Below, in pieces: positions 25,914 through 40,698 of a stretch of 64,000 bases of DNA. How positions within the stretch are numbered: the first letter of the stretch is position 1; each line of letters opens with the position of its first letter. The notes below the pieces were generated by a model. That model saw nothing but the letters and a program-made list of their open reading frames with translations, ran no database searches and was not told where the DNA came from. Source of the stretch: CAWDPQ01 sp963804245 (GTDB lineage: Bacteria; Acidobacteriota; Vicinamibacteria; Vicinamibacterales; 2-12-FULL-66-21); contig CAWDPQ010000008.1 of the NCBI GenBank assembly GCA_963804245.1, positions 124,001-188,000 of the forward strand. Reading direction: 5' to 3'. The position numbers and the translations under genes were made by a program.

Positions 25914-28623
25914 TTACCCCGTATTCCTCATCCCCGCCGCGATGCCGTTGATAGTGACGAGCAGCGCCCGCCGCAGCCCTATCGTCTGCGGATTATCGTC
26001 GTCGTCCGAGCTCTCGCGCCGGAGTCGGCGCAGCAGCTCGACTTGCAGGAGGTTGATCGGGTCGACGTAGGGATTGCGGACGTCGATGGAGCGGCGCAGC
26101 ACCGGATTGTCGTCGAGCAGGCCCGAGTGCCCGGTGATCTGCAGCACGGCCTGGATGGCGGCCTGCAGCCGCGCCCGGAGGGTCTCGCCGAGGTCGCGGT
26201 ATTCGGGCGGCACGAGGTGGCGATCGTAGTGCGCGGCAATACCGGCATCCGCCTTGGCGAGGCCCATGGCGATGAGATCGACCGTCGACCGGAAGAACGG
26301 CCAGTCGCGATACATCTCACGGCACACGGCGCGGTCCTCCTCGCTCAGGGTCGAGCCGGCGAGCTCCTCCACGCCGAGCCACGAAGGTAGGAGCAGCCGC
26401 GTCTGAGTCCAGGCAAACTGCCAGGGGATGGCGCGGAGTGTCTGCAGCTCGCTCGAACCCGTCCGCCGCGCCGGACGACTGCCGATGTGCATGGCGTCGA
26501 GCTCGGCTTCCGGTGTCGCCCGCCCGAAGTAGGGGATGAACCTCGGATCCTCGTAGACGGTCCGGTGAAATGCGGCGCGCGCCGAGGCCGAGAGCCGCTC
26601 CATCGTTGCGCGCCACAGCGGCTTGACCTGCGCGGAGGGAGCGAGCGTCGCCTCGAGCGTGGCCGTGGTGTAGACCTCCAAGGTCCGGAGCGCGATGCCT
26701 GGCAGGCCGAACTTGGCCTGGATCATTTCCCCCTGTTCGGTGACGCGCAACGTGCCGTCGACGGAACCCGGGCGGCTGGGATCGAATCGCCAGGTGCGTG
26801 GGGCCGCCGCCTCGTCCGACGCTGCCACCCCGGCCGTGGAACAGCGTAATCGGGACGCCGTGCTCTCCGCAGGCGGCCACGATTGATTCCTGAGCCTTGT
26901 AGAGCTCCCAGGCTGCGGCCAGCCGGCCGATTTCCTTGGCTGAATCGGAGTAGCCGACCATGACTTCCTGCCGCCCCCAGATCCGAATCACGCGATCGCG
27001 GTACCAGGGGATCGAGAGCAGGCCGGTCATCACATCGGCCGCGGCGCGAAGGTCACGCGCGGTTTCGAACAGTGGCACTACCCGCAGCGGCGGATTGACG
27101 CCCGCTTCGCGCTGCAGCAATTCGACGGCGAGCACGTCGGAGGCGCGTCCGGCTTTCGTGATCACATACGCACCGAGCGATTCGGGATTGGTGGCCGCGA
27201 GCATCCGGAAGGTGTCGAGCACCTCCGTCACGCGCGCGCTCGCCGGACCGCCAGGCAGGGCGGCGGTGAGCAGGCGCTGATCGTGCGTCAAGACATTCAA
27301 AAGGAAATCGATGCGCCGCTCTTCCGTCCATCCCTCGTACGCACCGAGGCCGAGGTGGCGGGTGATGGCGTCAATCGCTTCGGAGTGACGTTGTGCCTCC
27401 TGGCGAATGTCGAGCCGCACCAACGTCAGCCCATACGCGGCCACGCGGCGGAGCACGTCGGCGAGCCGTCCATCGGCAATGAGCTTGTTGCCAGTCGTGA
27501 CGAGCGAGCGATAACAGAGCCGCAAAGGCTCGGCGAACTCTTCGGCGGTTTCGAGCAGCGACACTCGCGTCGACGCTGCGGTCGGATGCCGTGTATCGGC
27601 TTCCAGCAGATCTTCGACGTGGCGAAGCGTGAATTCGAGCCTTTGCTGCAGTCCACGCAACACCGTGCGATAGGGCTCGTAGGTGTTGGCGGCCCGCGCC
27701 CGCAGTTCCGGCGTGGCATCGCTCATCGACAGCTCGAAGCGGAGTGCTTCGATCTCTTTCGCGTACAGGGACAGCGCCGTCCAGCGCGACATCAGGCAGG
27801 CTCGCCTCGTCACTTCGGGAGTGACCGACGGATTGCCGTCCCGATCGCCGCCGATCCACGAACCGAACCGGATTGGTGCAACCTCGAGCGGCAGCTCGTG
27901 CCCGGTCGTCTCCCGCAGCGTACGCTCGAGCGATCGGCAGTACTGCGGCACCGCGTCCCACAGTGTCTCCTCGAATACGGCCAGCGCCGATCGCACTTCG
28001 TCGAGCGGCGTCGGCCGTTCGCGGCGAACCTCTTCGGTCTCCCACGCGGCGGTGATCTCGCGCCGGATTGTCTCGACGAGCGCTTCGCGCTCGAACGACG
28101 TCAGGTCAGGACGATCGAGATCGGCGAGAGCGGCGGCGATTCGCGAATACTTGTGTTGCAGGGTGCGGCGCATGATCTCGGTCGGATGCGCCGTGATGAC
28201 CAGCTCGATGCGTAGTTCTTGCACCGCCGCATGCAGGGCCTCGGGCGGAACGCCGCCGGCAATGAGCCGCGGGAACGTCTCCTCGATGGACCCCTGCTGC
28301 GGCCGGCCGTGCGGATCGCGCTGGTAGGCGCGTCGCCGCCGCAGCCGATGGTGCTGTTCCGCGATGTTGGCAAGGTTGAGGAAGTGCGCGAAGCTGCGCG
28401 CGATCGGCACAGCGGATTCGGTGGGCATCGCTTGCAGTTCGCTCGCGAGCGTCTCGAAGTGATCTTCTCCGCTCGCGCCGTGCCGGGATCGCTTCGCGAG
28501 TGCGCGCACGCGCTCCACCCGTTCGAAGAGAGGCACGCCCTCCTGCCGCCGCAATGTTTCGCCGAGCAAGCCGCCGAGCAGGCGCACGTCGTCGCGCAGC
28601 GGCTTGTGGGGGTCTTCGCTCAC
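25914..28623 (-). pseudogene. ppc: Phosphoenolpyruvate carboxylase with a one-base frameshift
   Basis: Anaplerotic enzyme making oxaloacetate from PEP and bicarbonate. The reading frame from the 5' end covers LVITAHPTEIMRRTL, GSWIGGDRDGNPSVTPEV, QEVMVGYSDSAKEIGRLA and FHGRGGSVGRGGGPTHLA, then leaves the family at about 26767. The next frame continues with SVDGTLRVTEQGEMIQAKFG to the canonical C-terminus MRNTG. Deleting one base of the CCC run at 26767-26769 joins QPPG to SVDG and restores about 900 residues. I start at GTG 28623, giving SEDPHKPLRDD; a TTG at 28644 is also possible. A sequencing insertion is likelier than decay. Confidence 0.87.
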
Positions 28624-28670
28624 AAGCTTATAATTCTCCGTCAAATGACGGGTTCTCGAACGCGGAGCTT

Positions 28671-28767
28671 CCGAGCCCGCGCTCCCGAGCCCTGAGTCCC
28701 GAGCCCCCGAGCTCCCGAGCCCCGAGCTCCCGAGCTCCCGAGTTCCCGAGTTCCCGAGCCCCGAAAC
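28671..28767. repeat. CCCGAGYCCC short tandem repeat, copy 2
   Basis: About eleven imperfect 7-9 base units (CCCGAGCT, CCCGAGTT, CCCGAGCC) filling the gap between ppc and the divergent TIGR00300 gene. Any promoter for that gene must lie in or beside the array. Confidence 0.85.
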
Positions 28768-28779
28768 GAGTCACTTTAG

Positions 28780-30000
28780 ATGCCAGACGCTCATCAACAC
28801 TCCGCCGTCGTCGGCGCGCGCGGCCACCTCATCGATTCGAAGATTCTCAACACGATCTTCGACATCGTCATCGAGCGTGGCGGCGCGTTCGAAGTGATGG
28901 ACTTTCAAATCGGGCGCACCAACGACGACTTCTCCCGCCTCACCCTCAAGGTCTCGGCACCGAGCGAACCGTCGCTGCAGCGTCTGGTCGAAGACCTCAT
29001 GCCGTTTGGCTGCACCCCCGTCGAGGAGCACGACGCCCTCGTCAGGGTTGCCGATCGCGATGGCTGTGTGCCCGACGATTTCTATTCGACAACGAACATG
29101 CGCACCGAGGTTCGCGTCGAAGGGCGTTGGACGGAAGTTGAGCATCAACGCATGGACGCCGTGATCGTGCTCGACAACAGCCGTGCGGTCTGTCGCAAGC
29201 TGCGCGAGATTCGCACTGGCGATCGCGTGATCTGCGGCGTGCAGGGCCTGCGTGTGTCGCCCGAGTTCCGGGAGCGCGACCGCACCGATTTCGTGTTCAT
29301 GTCGAACGAGATCTCGTCGGAGCGGCGGGTAGAGATCAGCGTCGGCAAGATCGCGGCGCTGATGCGCGAGACCCGGGCGCGCGGCCGGCCAATCGTCTTC
29401 GTCGCTGGCCCGGTGGTCGTTCACACCGGCGGGACGGATTACTTCATCGAGCTGATCCGGGGGGGCTGGGTCGACACCGTGCTCGCCGGCAATGCGCTCG
29501 CGGTCCACGATGCCGAGCTCGCGTTGTTCGGCACGTCGCTCGGCGTCGACCAGCAGACGGGGGTTCCTGTACACGGCGGCCATCGCCATCACATGAGGGC
29601 AATCAACGCCATCAACCGCGCAGGGGGCATTCGCCCCGCCGTGGAAACGGGCGTCCTCGGTGGCGGCGTCATGGTCGAGTGCGTCCGCGCCGGCGTGAAC
29701 TTCGTCCTCGCCGGAAGCATTCGAGACGACGGACCGATCGTCGATACGCTGACGAACATCGTCGAGGCCCAGGACCGCTATGCCGACGCGCTCACGACGG
29801 CAGGCATGGTCGTCATGCTCTCAACGATGCTGCACGGGATTGGCGTGGGGAACATGTTGCCGGCCTGGATTCCGGTTGTGTGCGTCGACATCAACCCAGC
29901 GGTTGTCACCAAGCTCGCCGATCGCGGCTCGTCGCAGACAATCGGCGTCGTCACCGACGTCGGGTTGTTTCTGCATCAGCTGGCGAAGCAGTTGAACTAA
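28780..30000 (+). CDS. TIGR00300/LOR-SDH-domain protein, ornithine cyclodeaminase-like
   Basis: 406 residues. The N-terminal 180 residues resemble the LOR/SDH conserved domain (GHLIDSKILNTIFDIVIERG, GRTNDDFSRLTLKV). The C-terminal part is a nucleotide-binding domain (VVVHTGGTDYFIELIRGGWV, VLAGNALAVHDAELALFGTS, GGVMVECVRAGVNFVLAGSI). This architecture is known from archaeal ornithine cyclodeaminase-like proteins and from the C-terminal half of cyanobacterial arginine-degrading AgrE/ArgZ-type enzymes. A role in ornithine or arginine catabolism is therefore plausible. The gene stands alone between repeat arrays, so context adds nothing. ATG 28780 has no clear ribosome site. Confidence 0.7.
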   Translation: MPDAHQHSAVVGARGHLIDSKILNTIFDIVIERGGAFEVMDFQIGRTNDDFSRLTLKVSAPSEPSLQRLVEDLMPFGCTPVEEHDALVRVADRDGCVPDDFYSTTNMRTEVRVEGRWTEVEHQRMDAVIVLDNSRAVCRKLREIRTGDRVICGVQGLRVSPEFRERDRTDFVFMSNEISSERRVEISVGKIAALMRETRARGRPIVFVAGPVVVHTGGTDYFIELIRGGWVDTVLAGNALAVHDAELALFGTSLGVDQQTGVPVHGGHRHHMRAINAINRAGGIRPAVETGVLGGGVMVECVRAGVNFVLAGSIRDDGPIVDTLTNIVEAQDRYADALTTAGMVVMLSTMLHGIGVGNMLPAWIPVVCVDINPAVVTKLADRGSSQTIGVVTDVGLFLHQLAKQLN

Positions 30001-30222
30001 CGTGCACGTGCTACGTGCTACGTGCTACGTGCGACGTGCTACGTGCTACGTGCCAAAACGTGACAAGTGCGATGGCCGCGGTTCTAACCGAGCATGGAAA
30101 GAACCTAGCACCTGACAAGCCGCACGTTACACAACGCACATAGCACATAGCACATAGCACGTCGACACACAGTCGCACGTCGCACGTCGCACGTCGCACG
30201 TCGCACGTCGCACGTCGCACGT
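30001..30222. repeat. GCACGTC/GTGCTAC 7-mer array, inverted pair with core
   Basis: The left arm (30001-30054) has GTGCTAC and GTGCGAC units. The right arm (30121-30222) has GCACATA then GCACGTC units. The 66-bp centre contains GCACCTGACAAGCCGCAC, which matches in inverted orientation the core at about 24925-24945. It lies between two convergent genes, so a terminator role is possible. No gene is seen in it. Confidence 0.87.
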
Positions 30223-30224
30223 GA

Positions 30225-31295
30225 CTAGTCTTCCCCCACGAACACCCGAAGCTTGCGCGGCGTCACGTAGACGCGCTCGCCGGGCTGCACGTCCAGGCGC
30301 TGGTGCTCCTCGCGAGGTAGCTCGAGCCGCATGGGTTGGTCGCCGTCCTTGGTCTTCAGTTCCAGCTTGACGAGTGCGCCGGCTATGTTGACGTGTTGGA
30401 CGGTGGCCCACAGGCCGCCGCCGCTCTCGGTGCGCCCAAGGGTGAGCTCGTGGGGCCGGGCATACGCGGAAGCGGGTCGCGCAACGCCGTCATCGTGCTC
30501 GACGCCGGACGGATGATCGATCGTCAGAGGTCCGAAGAGCCCCTTGCCGGCCTGAACACGACCGTGGAACCGGTTGACGTCGCCGAGGAATCCCATCACG
30601 AACGGCGTGGCCGGATCCTCGAGCACTTCATGTGACGCGCCCTCCTGTTCGACCTTCCCGTGATTCATGATCACGACGCGGTCCGCCAGCTCGAAGGCTT
30701 CCTCCTGATCGTGGGTCACGAAGACGCTGGTCAGGCGGATCTCCTCGTGGAGCTGACGCAGCCAGCGTCGGAGCTCGCGACGGACGCTCGCATCGAGCGC
30801 GCCGAAGGGTTCGTCGAGCAGGAGGACCTTCGGCTGCACCGCCAGAGCACGCGCGAGGGCCACGCGCTGGCGCTGTCCGCCTGAAAGTTGCGACGGATAA
30901 CGGTCGGCCAGGTAATCCAGCTGCACCAGCGTCAACAGCTCGTGAACGGTGCGCGAGATGCTCTCCTCCGACGGTCTGCGGTTGCGCGGGCGCACGCGCA
31001 GACCAAATGCCACATTCTCGAACACGGTCATGTGCCGGAAGAGCGCGTAGTGCTGGAACACGAATCCCACTGCTCGATCGCGCGCGTTCCAACCGGTCGC
31101 GTCTTCACCTTCGAGAAGAACAGAACCGGAGTCCGGCACTTCCAGTCCGGCGATGATTCGCAACAGCGTCGTCTTGCCGCACCCGGATGGGCCGAGCAGC
31201 GCGAAGAGCTCGCCCCCGCCGACCTTGAAGCTCACGTCGTTGACGACGGTGATCGGGCCGAACGTCTTCGAGACGTTCCTGACTTCAATGCCCAT
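30225..31295 (-). CDS. cysA: Sulfate ABC transporter ATPase
   Basis: ATPase of the sulfate/thiosulfate importer. 356 residues. Walker A GPSGCGKTTLLRIIAG, Q-loop FVFQHYALFRHMTVFENVAF, signature QLSGGQRQRVALARALA, Walker B KVLLLDEPFGALDA and the switch histidine VFVTHDQEEA are all in order. A C-terminal regulatory domain of about 110 residues (ending with VYVTPRKLRVFVGED) is like CysA and MalK. It overlaps cysW by 11 bp and is the last gene of the operon. The stop abuts a 7-mer repeat array. Confidence 0.94.
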   Translation of the reverse strand: MGIEVRNVSKTFGPITVVNDVSFKVGGGELFALLGPSGCGKTTLLRIIAGLEVPDSGSVLLEGEDATGWNARDRAVGFVFQHYALFRHMTVFENVAFGLRVRPRNRRPSEESISRTVHELLTLVQLDYLADRYPSQLSGGQRQRVALARALAVQPKVLLLDEPFGALDASVRRELRRWLRQLHEEIRLTSVFVTHDQEEAFELADRVVIMNHGKVEQEGASHEVLEDPATPFVMGFLGDVNRFHGRVQAGKGLFGPLTIDHPSGVEHDDGVARPASAYARPHELTLGRTESGGGLWATVQHVNIAGALVKLELKTKDGDQPMRLELPREEHQRLDVQPGERVYVTPRKLRVFVGED

Positions 31296-32181
31296 GGGGC
31301 ACCATTGGCGCTTCGGCTATCGGGCTGGATGTGTGGCGCACGCGTCCGCCGACGATCGCCTTCAGGACGAGCGTGACGAGCGCAAGTGCGGTGAGTACCG
31401 AGGCCACGGCGAACGCCCCCTGGAAGTTGTACTCGTTGTAAAGAATCTCCACGTGCAGTGGGAGTGTGTTGGTCAGCCCCCTGATGTGCCCGGACACGAC
31501 AGATACGGCACCGAACTCTCCCATCGCGCGGGCATTGCACAGGATGATCCCGTACAACAGGCCCCACTTGATATTGGGCAGAGTGACGCGAAAGAAAGTC
31601 TGCAGTCCGCTCGCTCCCAGCACGCGTGCCGCTTCTTCCTCTTCCGTGCCGAGAGCCTCCATCACCGGAATGATCTCGCGGGCGACGAATGGCACGGTCA
31701 CGAACATCGTCGCCAGGACAATGCCCGGTACGGCGAAGACGATGGGAAAGCTGCTCTGCGCGATCGATGGTCCGAAGAATCCCTGACGCCCGAAGAGCAG
31801 CACGAAGACCATGCCTGCGATCACCGGCGATACGGCAAACGGCAGGTCGATCAGGGTCAGCAGGAACTGCTTGCCGCGAAATTGGAACTTTCCGATCGCC
31901 CACCCGGCGCAGATGCCGAACACGACATTCAACGGCACCGCGATCGCCGCCGCGAGCAGGGTGAGCCTGAGCGCGGCGAGGGCGTCCGGCTCCAGGATGG
32001 CTGCGGAGTAGGCCTCGACGCCGCGGGCCAATCCTTCGACAAAGACGGCGGCGAGAGGAACCAGGAGGAAGAGACCCAGGAATGCGACCACGATCGCAAT
32101 CAGGCCGCCCCGTACGAAGGGTGGTTCGGTGACGCGGCGTGCGCCGGACTGCCGAACTCGGGACGTCGTTACCAGCAACAT
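31285..32181 (-). CDS. cysW: Sulfate ABC transporter permease CysW
   Basis: Inner-membrane permease paired with CysT. 298 residues with about six membrane segments. The EAA loop is EEAARVLGASGLQTFFRVTL, and NARAMGEFGAVSVVSGHIRG is the CysW signature. It is 11 bp from cysT and overlaps cysA. ATG 32181 is used. The first 25 residues are basic and cytoplasmic. Confidence 0.93.
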   Translation of the reverse strand: MLLVTTSRVRQSGARRVTEPPFVRGGLIAIVVAFLGLFLLVPLAAVFVEGLARGVEAYSAAILEPDALAALRLTLLAAAIAVPLNVVFGICAGWAIGKFQFRGKQFLLTLIDLPFAVSPVIAGMVFVLLFGRQGFFGPSIAQSSFPIVFAVPGIVLATMFVTVPFVAREIIPVMEALGTEEEEAARVLGASGLQTFFRVTLPNIKWGLLYGIILCNARAMGEFGAVSVVSGHIRGLTNTLPLHVEILYNEYNFQGAFAVASVLTALALVTLVLKAIVGGRVRHTSSPIAEAPMVPHGH

Positions 32182-32192
32182 GACAGCATCGT

Positions 32193-33023
32193 TCAGCCCG
32201 CGAGCCGGCGGCTCGTCCAGCCCTGCAAGGCGTTGATGGCCAGGAGCAGCACGAAGGAAATCGTCAGCATCACCACCGCAATTGCCGTCGCGCCCGCGTA
32301 GTCGTACTGCTCGAGCTTGGTGACGATGAGCAGTGGGGAAATCTCAGTACGCATGGGCATGTTGCCCGAGATGAAGACGACCGATCCGTATTCGCCCACG
32401 CCACGCGCAAACGCCAGCGCAAATCCCGTGAGCCACGCCGGAACCAGATACGGAAGGATGACCCGCAGGATGACCTGACCCCGTTCGGCTCCCAGGCTGG
32501 CCGCCGCCTCTTCGAGCTCGATGTCGAGGTCTTCGATGACTGGCTGGAGCGTTCGCACGACGAACGGCAGTCCGATGAACATCAGGGCCACGGTGATGCC
32601 GAGCGGCGTGAACGCTATCTTGATTCCGTAGGCATCGAGCGGTTTGCCCAGCCAGCCGTTGGGTGCATACAGCGTCGTGAGGGTGATGCCGGCAACTGCG
32701 GTCGGCAGGGCGAACGGCAGATCGATCAGCGCGTCGAGTATCCGCCGTCCCGGAAAGCTGTAGCGCACCAGCACCCACGCCGTGAGCAGTCCGAAAACCG
32801 CGTTGAAAGCCGCGGCCATGAGCGAGGTCGTCAGGCTGAGACGATACGAAGCGACGACGCGGGGATCGGTGACGATGTTCCAGAACGAGGACCAGTCGAG
32901 CGTCGAAGTCTTGGCGGGCAGCGCGAACAGCGGAACCAGGACCAGCAGAGAGAGATACCCCACGGTGTAAGCCAACGTCGGGGCGAACCCCGGCACGACC
33001 CGCTTCGCTCGCGCAACGGCCAT
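32193..33023 (-). CDS. cysT: Sulfate ABC transporter permease CysT
   Basis: Inner-membrane permease, 276 residues. Signatures are LPFALPTAVAGITLTTLYAP, the EAA loop ELEEAAASLGAERGQVILRV and FARGVGEYGSVVFISGN. Its ATG overlaps the stop of the binding-protein gene (TGATG), so the two are translationally coupled. Six hydrophobic segments are visible. Also called cysU. Confidence 0.93.
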   Translation of the reverse strand: MAVARAKRVVPGFAPTLAYTVGYLSLLVLVPLFALPAKTSTLDWSSFWNIVTDPRVVASYRLSLTTSLMAAAFNAVFGLLTAWVLVRYSFPGRRILDALIDLPFALPTAVAGITLTTLYAPNGWLGKPLDAYGIKIAFTPLGITVALMFIGLPFVVRTLQPVIEDLDIELEEAAASLGAERGQVILRVILPYLVPAWLTGFALAFARGVGEYGSVVFISGNMPMRTEISPLLIVTKLEQYDYAGATAIAVVMLTISFVLLLAINALQGWTSRRLAG

Positions 33024-34012
33024 CAGTGTGAGCCCGGCCTGTAAATCTGGTCGAATATACCGCCGTCACCGAAGTGTTTCTTCTGCGCCTGCTGCCATCC
33101 GCCGAAGAGCTGCTCGATCGTGAAGAGATTGAGCTTGGGAAACGCCGCGGCGTATTTGGCCGCGATCTTCGCGTCGGCCGGCCGGTAGTGATGCTTCGCC
33201 GCAATCTCCTGTCCTTCCGGGGAATACAGGTAGGACAGGTAGGCCTCCGCCAGCGCCTGCGATCCCTTTCTCGAGGCGACGCCGTCGACGACGGCGACCG
33301 GTGGTTCGGCAAGGATGCTCATCGAGGGAACGACGATTTCGACCGGGCTCCTTGCCTCGGCTTGCGCCAGTCGTGCCTCATTTTCCCACGCCAGCAGGAC
33401 GTCGCCGATGCCTCGTTGCACGAACGTCACGGTCGCTCCGCGGGCACCCGAGTCGAGCACCGGCACGTTGCGGTAGACCCTGGTCACAAAATCACGGGCC
33501 TTCGCTTCATCACCGCCAGGCTGCTTGAGCGCATATCCCCACACGGCCAGGTAGTTCCACCGCGCACCACCCGATGTCTTCGGATTGGGTGTGATCACGG
33601 CGATTCCCTGTCTGGCGAGATCGCTCCAGTCCTTGATGTTCTTCGGGTTGCCCTTGCGCACCAGGAAGACGATCGTCGACGTGTAAGGGGAGCTGTTTTG
33701 CGGCAGCCGCTTTTGCCATCCGGCCGAGATCAGCCCTGCCTGCGCGATCGCATCGACGTCGTAGGCGAGCGCCAGGGTGACTACGTCCGCCGGCAAGCCG
33801 TCGATGACGGCGCGGGCCTGAGCGCCGGATCCGCCGTGCGACTGCCTGATCGTGACGGTCTGGCCGGTTTTCGCCTTCCAGAATCGCGCGAACGCGGCGT
33901 TGAACTCCTGATAGAGCTCGCGCGTTGGATCGTAGGAAGCGTTGAGCAGCGTCGTCTGGCCATGGAGGGTCAGCGGGGCTGCGAGCAGCAAGAGTAGGAA
34001 TAGTTTCCTCAT
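33023..34012 (-). CDS. cysP: Periplasmic sulfate-binding protein
   Basis: Substrate-binding component of the sulfate importer. 329 residues with a signal peptide of about 18 residues (KLFLLLLLAAPLTLHG). Mature motifs are LLNASYDPTRELYQEFNAAF, the sulfate loop QSHGGSGAQARAVIDGLPAD and TPNPKTSGGARWNYLAVWGY. Whether it is closer to Sbp or CysP is not clear. First structural gene of the operon, 121 bases after the Cys-rich leader. A REP-like palindrome lies 9 bases upstream of the start, and GGGAA is the only ribosome-site candidate. Confidence 0.93.
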   Translation of the reverse strand: MRKLFLLLLLAAPLTLHGQTTLLNASYDPTRELYQEFNAAFARFWKAKTGQTVTIRQSHGGSGAQARAVIDGLPADVVTLALAYDVDAIAQAGLISAGWQKRLPQNSSPYTSTIVFLVRKGNPKNIKDWSDLARQGIAVITPNPKTSGGARWNYLAVWGYALKQPGGDEAKARDFVTRVYRNVPVLDSGARGATVTFVQRGIGDVLLAWENEARLAQAEARSPVEIVVPSMSILAEPPVAVVDGVASRKGSQALAEAYLSYLYSPEGQEIAAKHHYRPADAKIAAKYAAAFPKLNLFTIEQLFGGWQQAQKKHFGDGGIFDQIYRPGSH

Positions 34013-34020
34013 GGATTCCC

Positions 34021-34044
34021 GTAGGCCCGCCTTTCAAGGCGGGC
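34021..34044. repeat. GTAGGCCCGCC palindrome, third copy
   Basis: GTAGGCCCGCCTTTCAAGGCGGGC, the same element as at 13183-13265 with a slightly different centre. On the minus strand it forms a hairpin ending 9 bases before the cysP start codon, so it may affect ribosome access. Confidence 0.78.
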
Positions 34045-34132
34045 GTGTCAAAAGCGCCACGGTGGTGTTGTCAACAACAGCCGGTTACAGCGCGGGAGAG
34101 GAAGCGAGAAAAGGGAAGACCGAGCTGGACTC

Positions 34133-34228
34133 TCACCGCGCCGTGTCCGGCGTGCTACAGGCGCATCGACACGTGCTGGGCACGGTCGGCGCGGCGCCGG
34201 GACGACAGCGGTGGAGCAAGGCAGACAT
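34133..34228 (-). CDS. Cys-rich leader peptide of sulfate transporter operon
   Basis: A 31-codon frame from ATG 34228 reading MSALLHRCRPGAAPTV then PSTCRCACSTPDTAR, with four cysteines. It shares CRP, the spacing and the CRCAC block with the cysDNH leader, including 18 identical bases (CGTGTCGATGCGCCTGTA) and a GGTGAG ending. It lies behind a TTGACA promoter and 121 bases before cysP. No strong terminator with a T run lies between, only short hairpins. The TTCCC after the stop could pair with GGGAA of the cysP ribosome site. The conserved peptide in the same frame at two independent sulfur loci is the main evidence that it is translated. Confidence 0.75.
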   Translation of the reverse strand: MSALLHRCRPGAAPTVPSTCRCACSTPDTAR

Positions 34229-34243
34229 CGAAGAAGTCTGACC

Positions 34244-34273
34244 CTTATCACGCAGGCGGCGGGTGGCTGTCAA
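34244..34273 (-). promoter_or_regulatory. Promoter of sulfate transporter leader
   Basis: TTGACA (34268-34273), an 18-bp spacer, then GATAAG (34244-34249). The leader ATG is 15 bases further, giving a 5' leader of about 8 nt. The -35 box is a perfect consensus, as in the other two cys leaders. Confidence 0.7.
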
Positions 34274-34430
34274 GAGGACCGGCGATCCGGTGACGCGACA
34301 TGACCGTCAACGGATGAGCGATTGGCGTTCGTGGCATCAGTTTTCCACATAACGGTTCTAGAAGCCGGACGCATGGACGAAATGAGTAAATGCTGCTTCG
34401 CTTCTGCCGCTAATTGGTTCATAAGAACGT

Positions 34431-39006
<4,576 letters not shown>

Positions 39007-39014
<8 letters not shown>

Positions 39015-40455
39015 CGTCACCGGTTTCATCGACATCAAGCGGACGAAACCACGGGAGCGGCCGATCCCCCTGCGCCTGCTCGACTGGAACGAAGTGTACC
39101 TGCCCGCCGCGGAGGCGGAAGTCCGCGATCAGGGCGCGCGCTGCATGGATTGCGGCATCCCGTTCTGTCACCAGGGTTGCCCGCTCGGAAACCAGATCCC
39201 GGACTGGAACGACCTCGTGTATCGGCAGCGCTGGCGCGCCGCCAGCGATCGCCTGCACGCCACGAATAACTTTCCCGATTTCACGGGACGACTGTGTCCG
39301 GCGCCTTGCGAAGGATCGTGCGTGCTCGGCATCCACGACGAAGCGGTGACGATCAAGAACATCGAGCTGTCGATCGTCGAGCGGGCCTTCACCGAAGGCT
39401 GGATTCAGCCCCGGCCTCCGGTCGTGCGCACCGGGCGGAGCGTGGCCATCGTCGGATCCGGCCCGGCCGGTCTGGCCGCCGCCGATCAGCTCAATCGGGT
39501 CGGACATGCGGTCACGGTCTTCGAACGCGCCCCGCGGCCGGGAGGACTCCTGCGTTACGGGATTCCAGAGTTCAAACTCGAGAAGCGCGTGCTCGACAGA
39601 CGACTGTCGCTTCTCGAGCAAGAGGGCGTCGTCTTCCGCACCGGCGTCAACATTGGCGATGACGTCACGGCCTCCTCACTGCGACAGGCGTTCGAGGCGG
39701 TCGTGCTGTGCTGCGGCGCGGAGGCTCCCCGCGATCTCGGAGTGCCCGGTCGCGACCTGGCCGGCATTCACTTCGCGGTCGATTACCTGACGCAGCAGAA
39801 CCGTCGCTGTGAAGGGGACGCGGTGCCCGACGATCAGCTCATCACGGCGGCGGGCAAGCGCGTGGTGATCATCGGCGGCGGCGATACCGGTGCCGACTGC
39901 CTGGGGACGGTGCACAGGCAGGGCGCGATCAGCGTGCACCAGTTCGAGCTCTTGCCGCGTCCGCCCGAGTCCCGTCCGAACGACAACCCGTGGCCGCAGT
40001 GGCCGCGCGTGTTCAGGACGTCGGCCGCGCACGAAGAGGGCGGCGAACGAGTGTTCTCGGTGTCGACCGAACGCTTCGTCGACGACGGGAGCGGGCGCGT
40101 GCGCGCGCTGCAAGCGGTCGAAGTGGAAATGGTTCGCGATCAGGGGAGCATGAGCTTCCAGCCCGTTGCCGGGAGCCAGTTCGAGCTTCCCGTCGATCTC
40201 GTGCTGCTGGCGATGGGATTCGTCGGTCCCCGCCGTGGCAGCCTGTTGTCCGAGCTTGGCGTCCGCGTCACCGATCGCGGCAACGTGTGGCGCGACGAGA
40301 ACTGGATGACCAGCCAGCCGGGCATCTTCACCGCCGGCGACATGCAGCGGGGTCAATCGCTGATTGTTTGGGCGATCGCCGACGGCCGCAGCGTCGCGCG
40401 CGCGGTCGACACGTTCTTGATGGGTGAGTCGAGCCTGCCGGCGCCGGTTCAGTAA
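39007..40455 (+). CDS. gltD: Glutamate synthase small subunit
   Basis: NADPH-oxidising partner of GltB that passes electrons through Fe-S clusters. 482 residues from ATG 39007. N-terminal cluster cysteines are in CMDCGIPFCHQGCPLGNQIP and LCPAPCEGSCVLG. The FAD loop is AIVGSGPAGLAAADQL and the NADPH loop is VIIGGGDTGADCLGT. The C-terminal PGIFTAGDMQRGQSLIVWAI completes the flavoprotein. The start overlaps the gltB stop, and GGTCGGAG is the ribosome site. Confidence 0.95.
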
Positions 40456-40698
40456 GCCCACACGTTTGTCGCCTCGCCGATAATCCGACAAAAATGTAGG
40501 AGCGAGTCCAGCTTCCTGCCACCCGCGTCCAGATTTTTTCGTGTGTGCATCCCGCGCCCGCTCGAACGAACGGGCCTACGGATCCGGCGCACCGCCCAAG
40601 AGAGAGCGGCCCGCCGTAACCGGTGCGTCCATCCTCAACGGCGGGTCCACGCCCCACTTCCTCAGCTCACCAGCTCCCCAGTCGCGGCGGGCTGAATC

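Noticed and set aside
24880..30222. Possible CRISPR array from GCACGTC repeats
   Set aside because: Units are 7 bases and contiguous, with no unique spacers and no cas genes.
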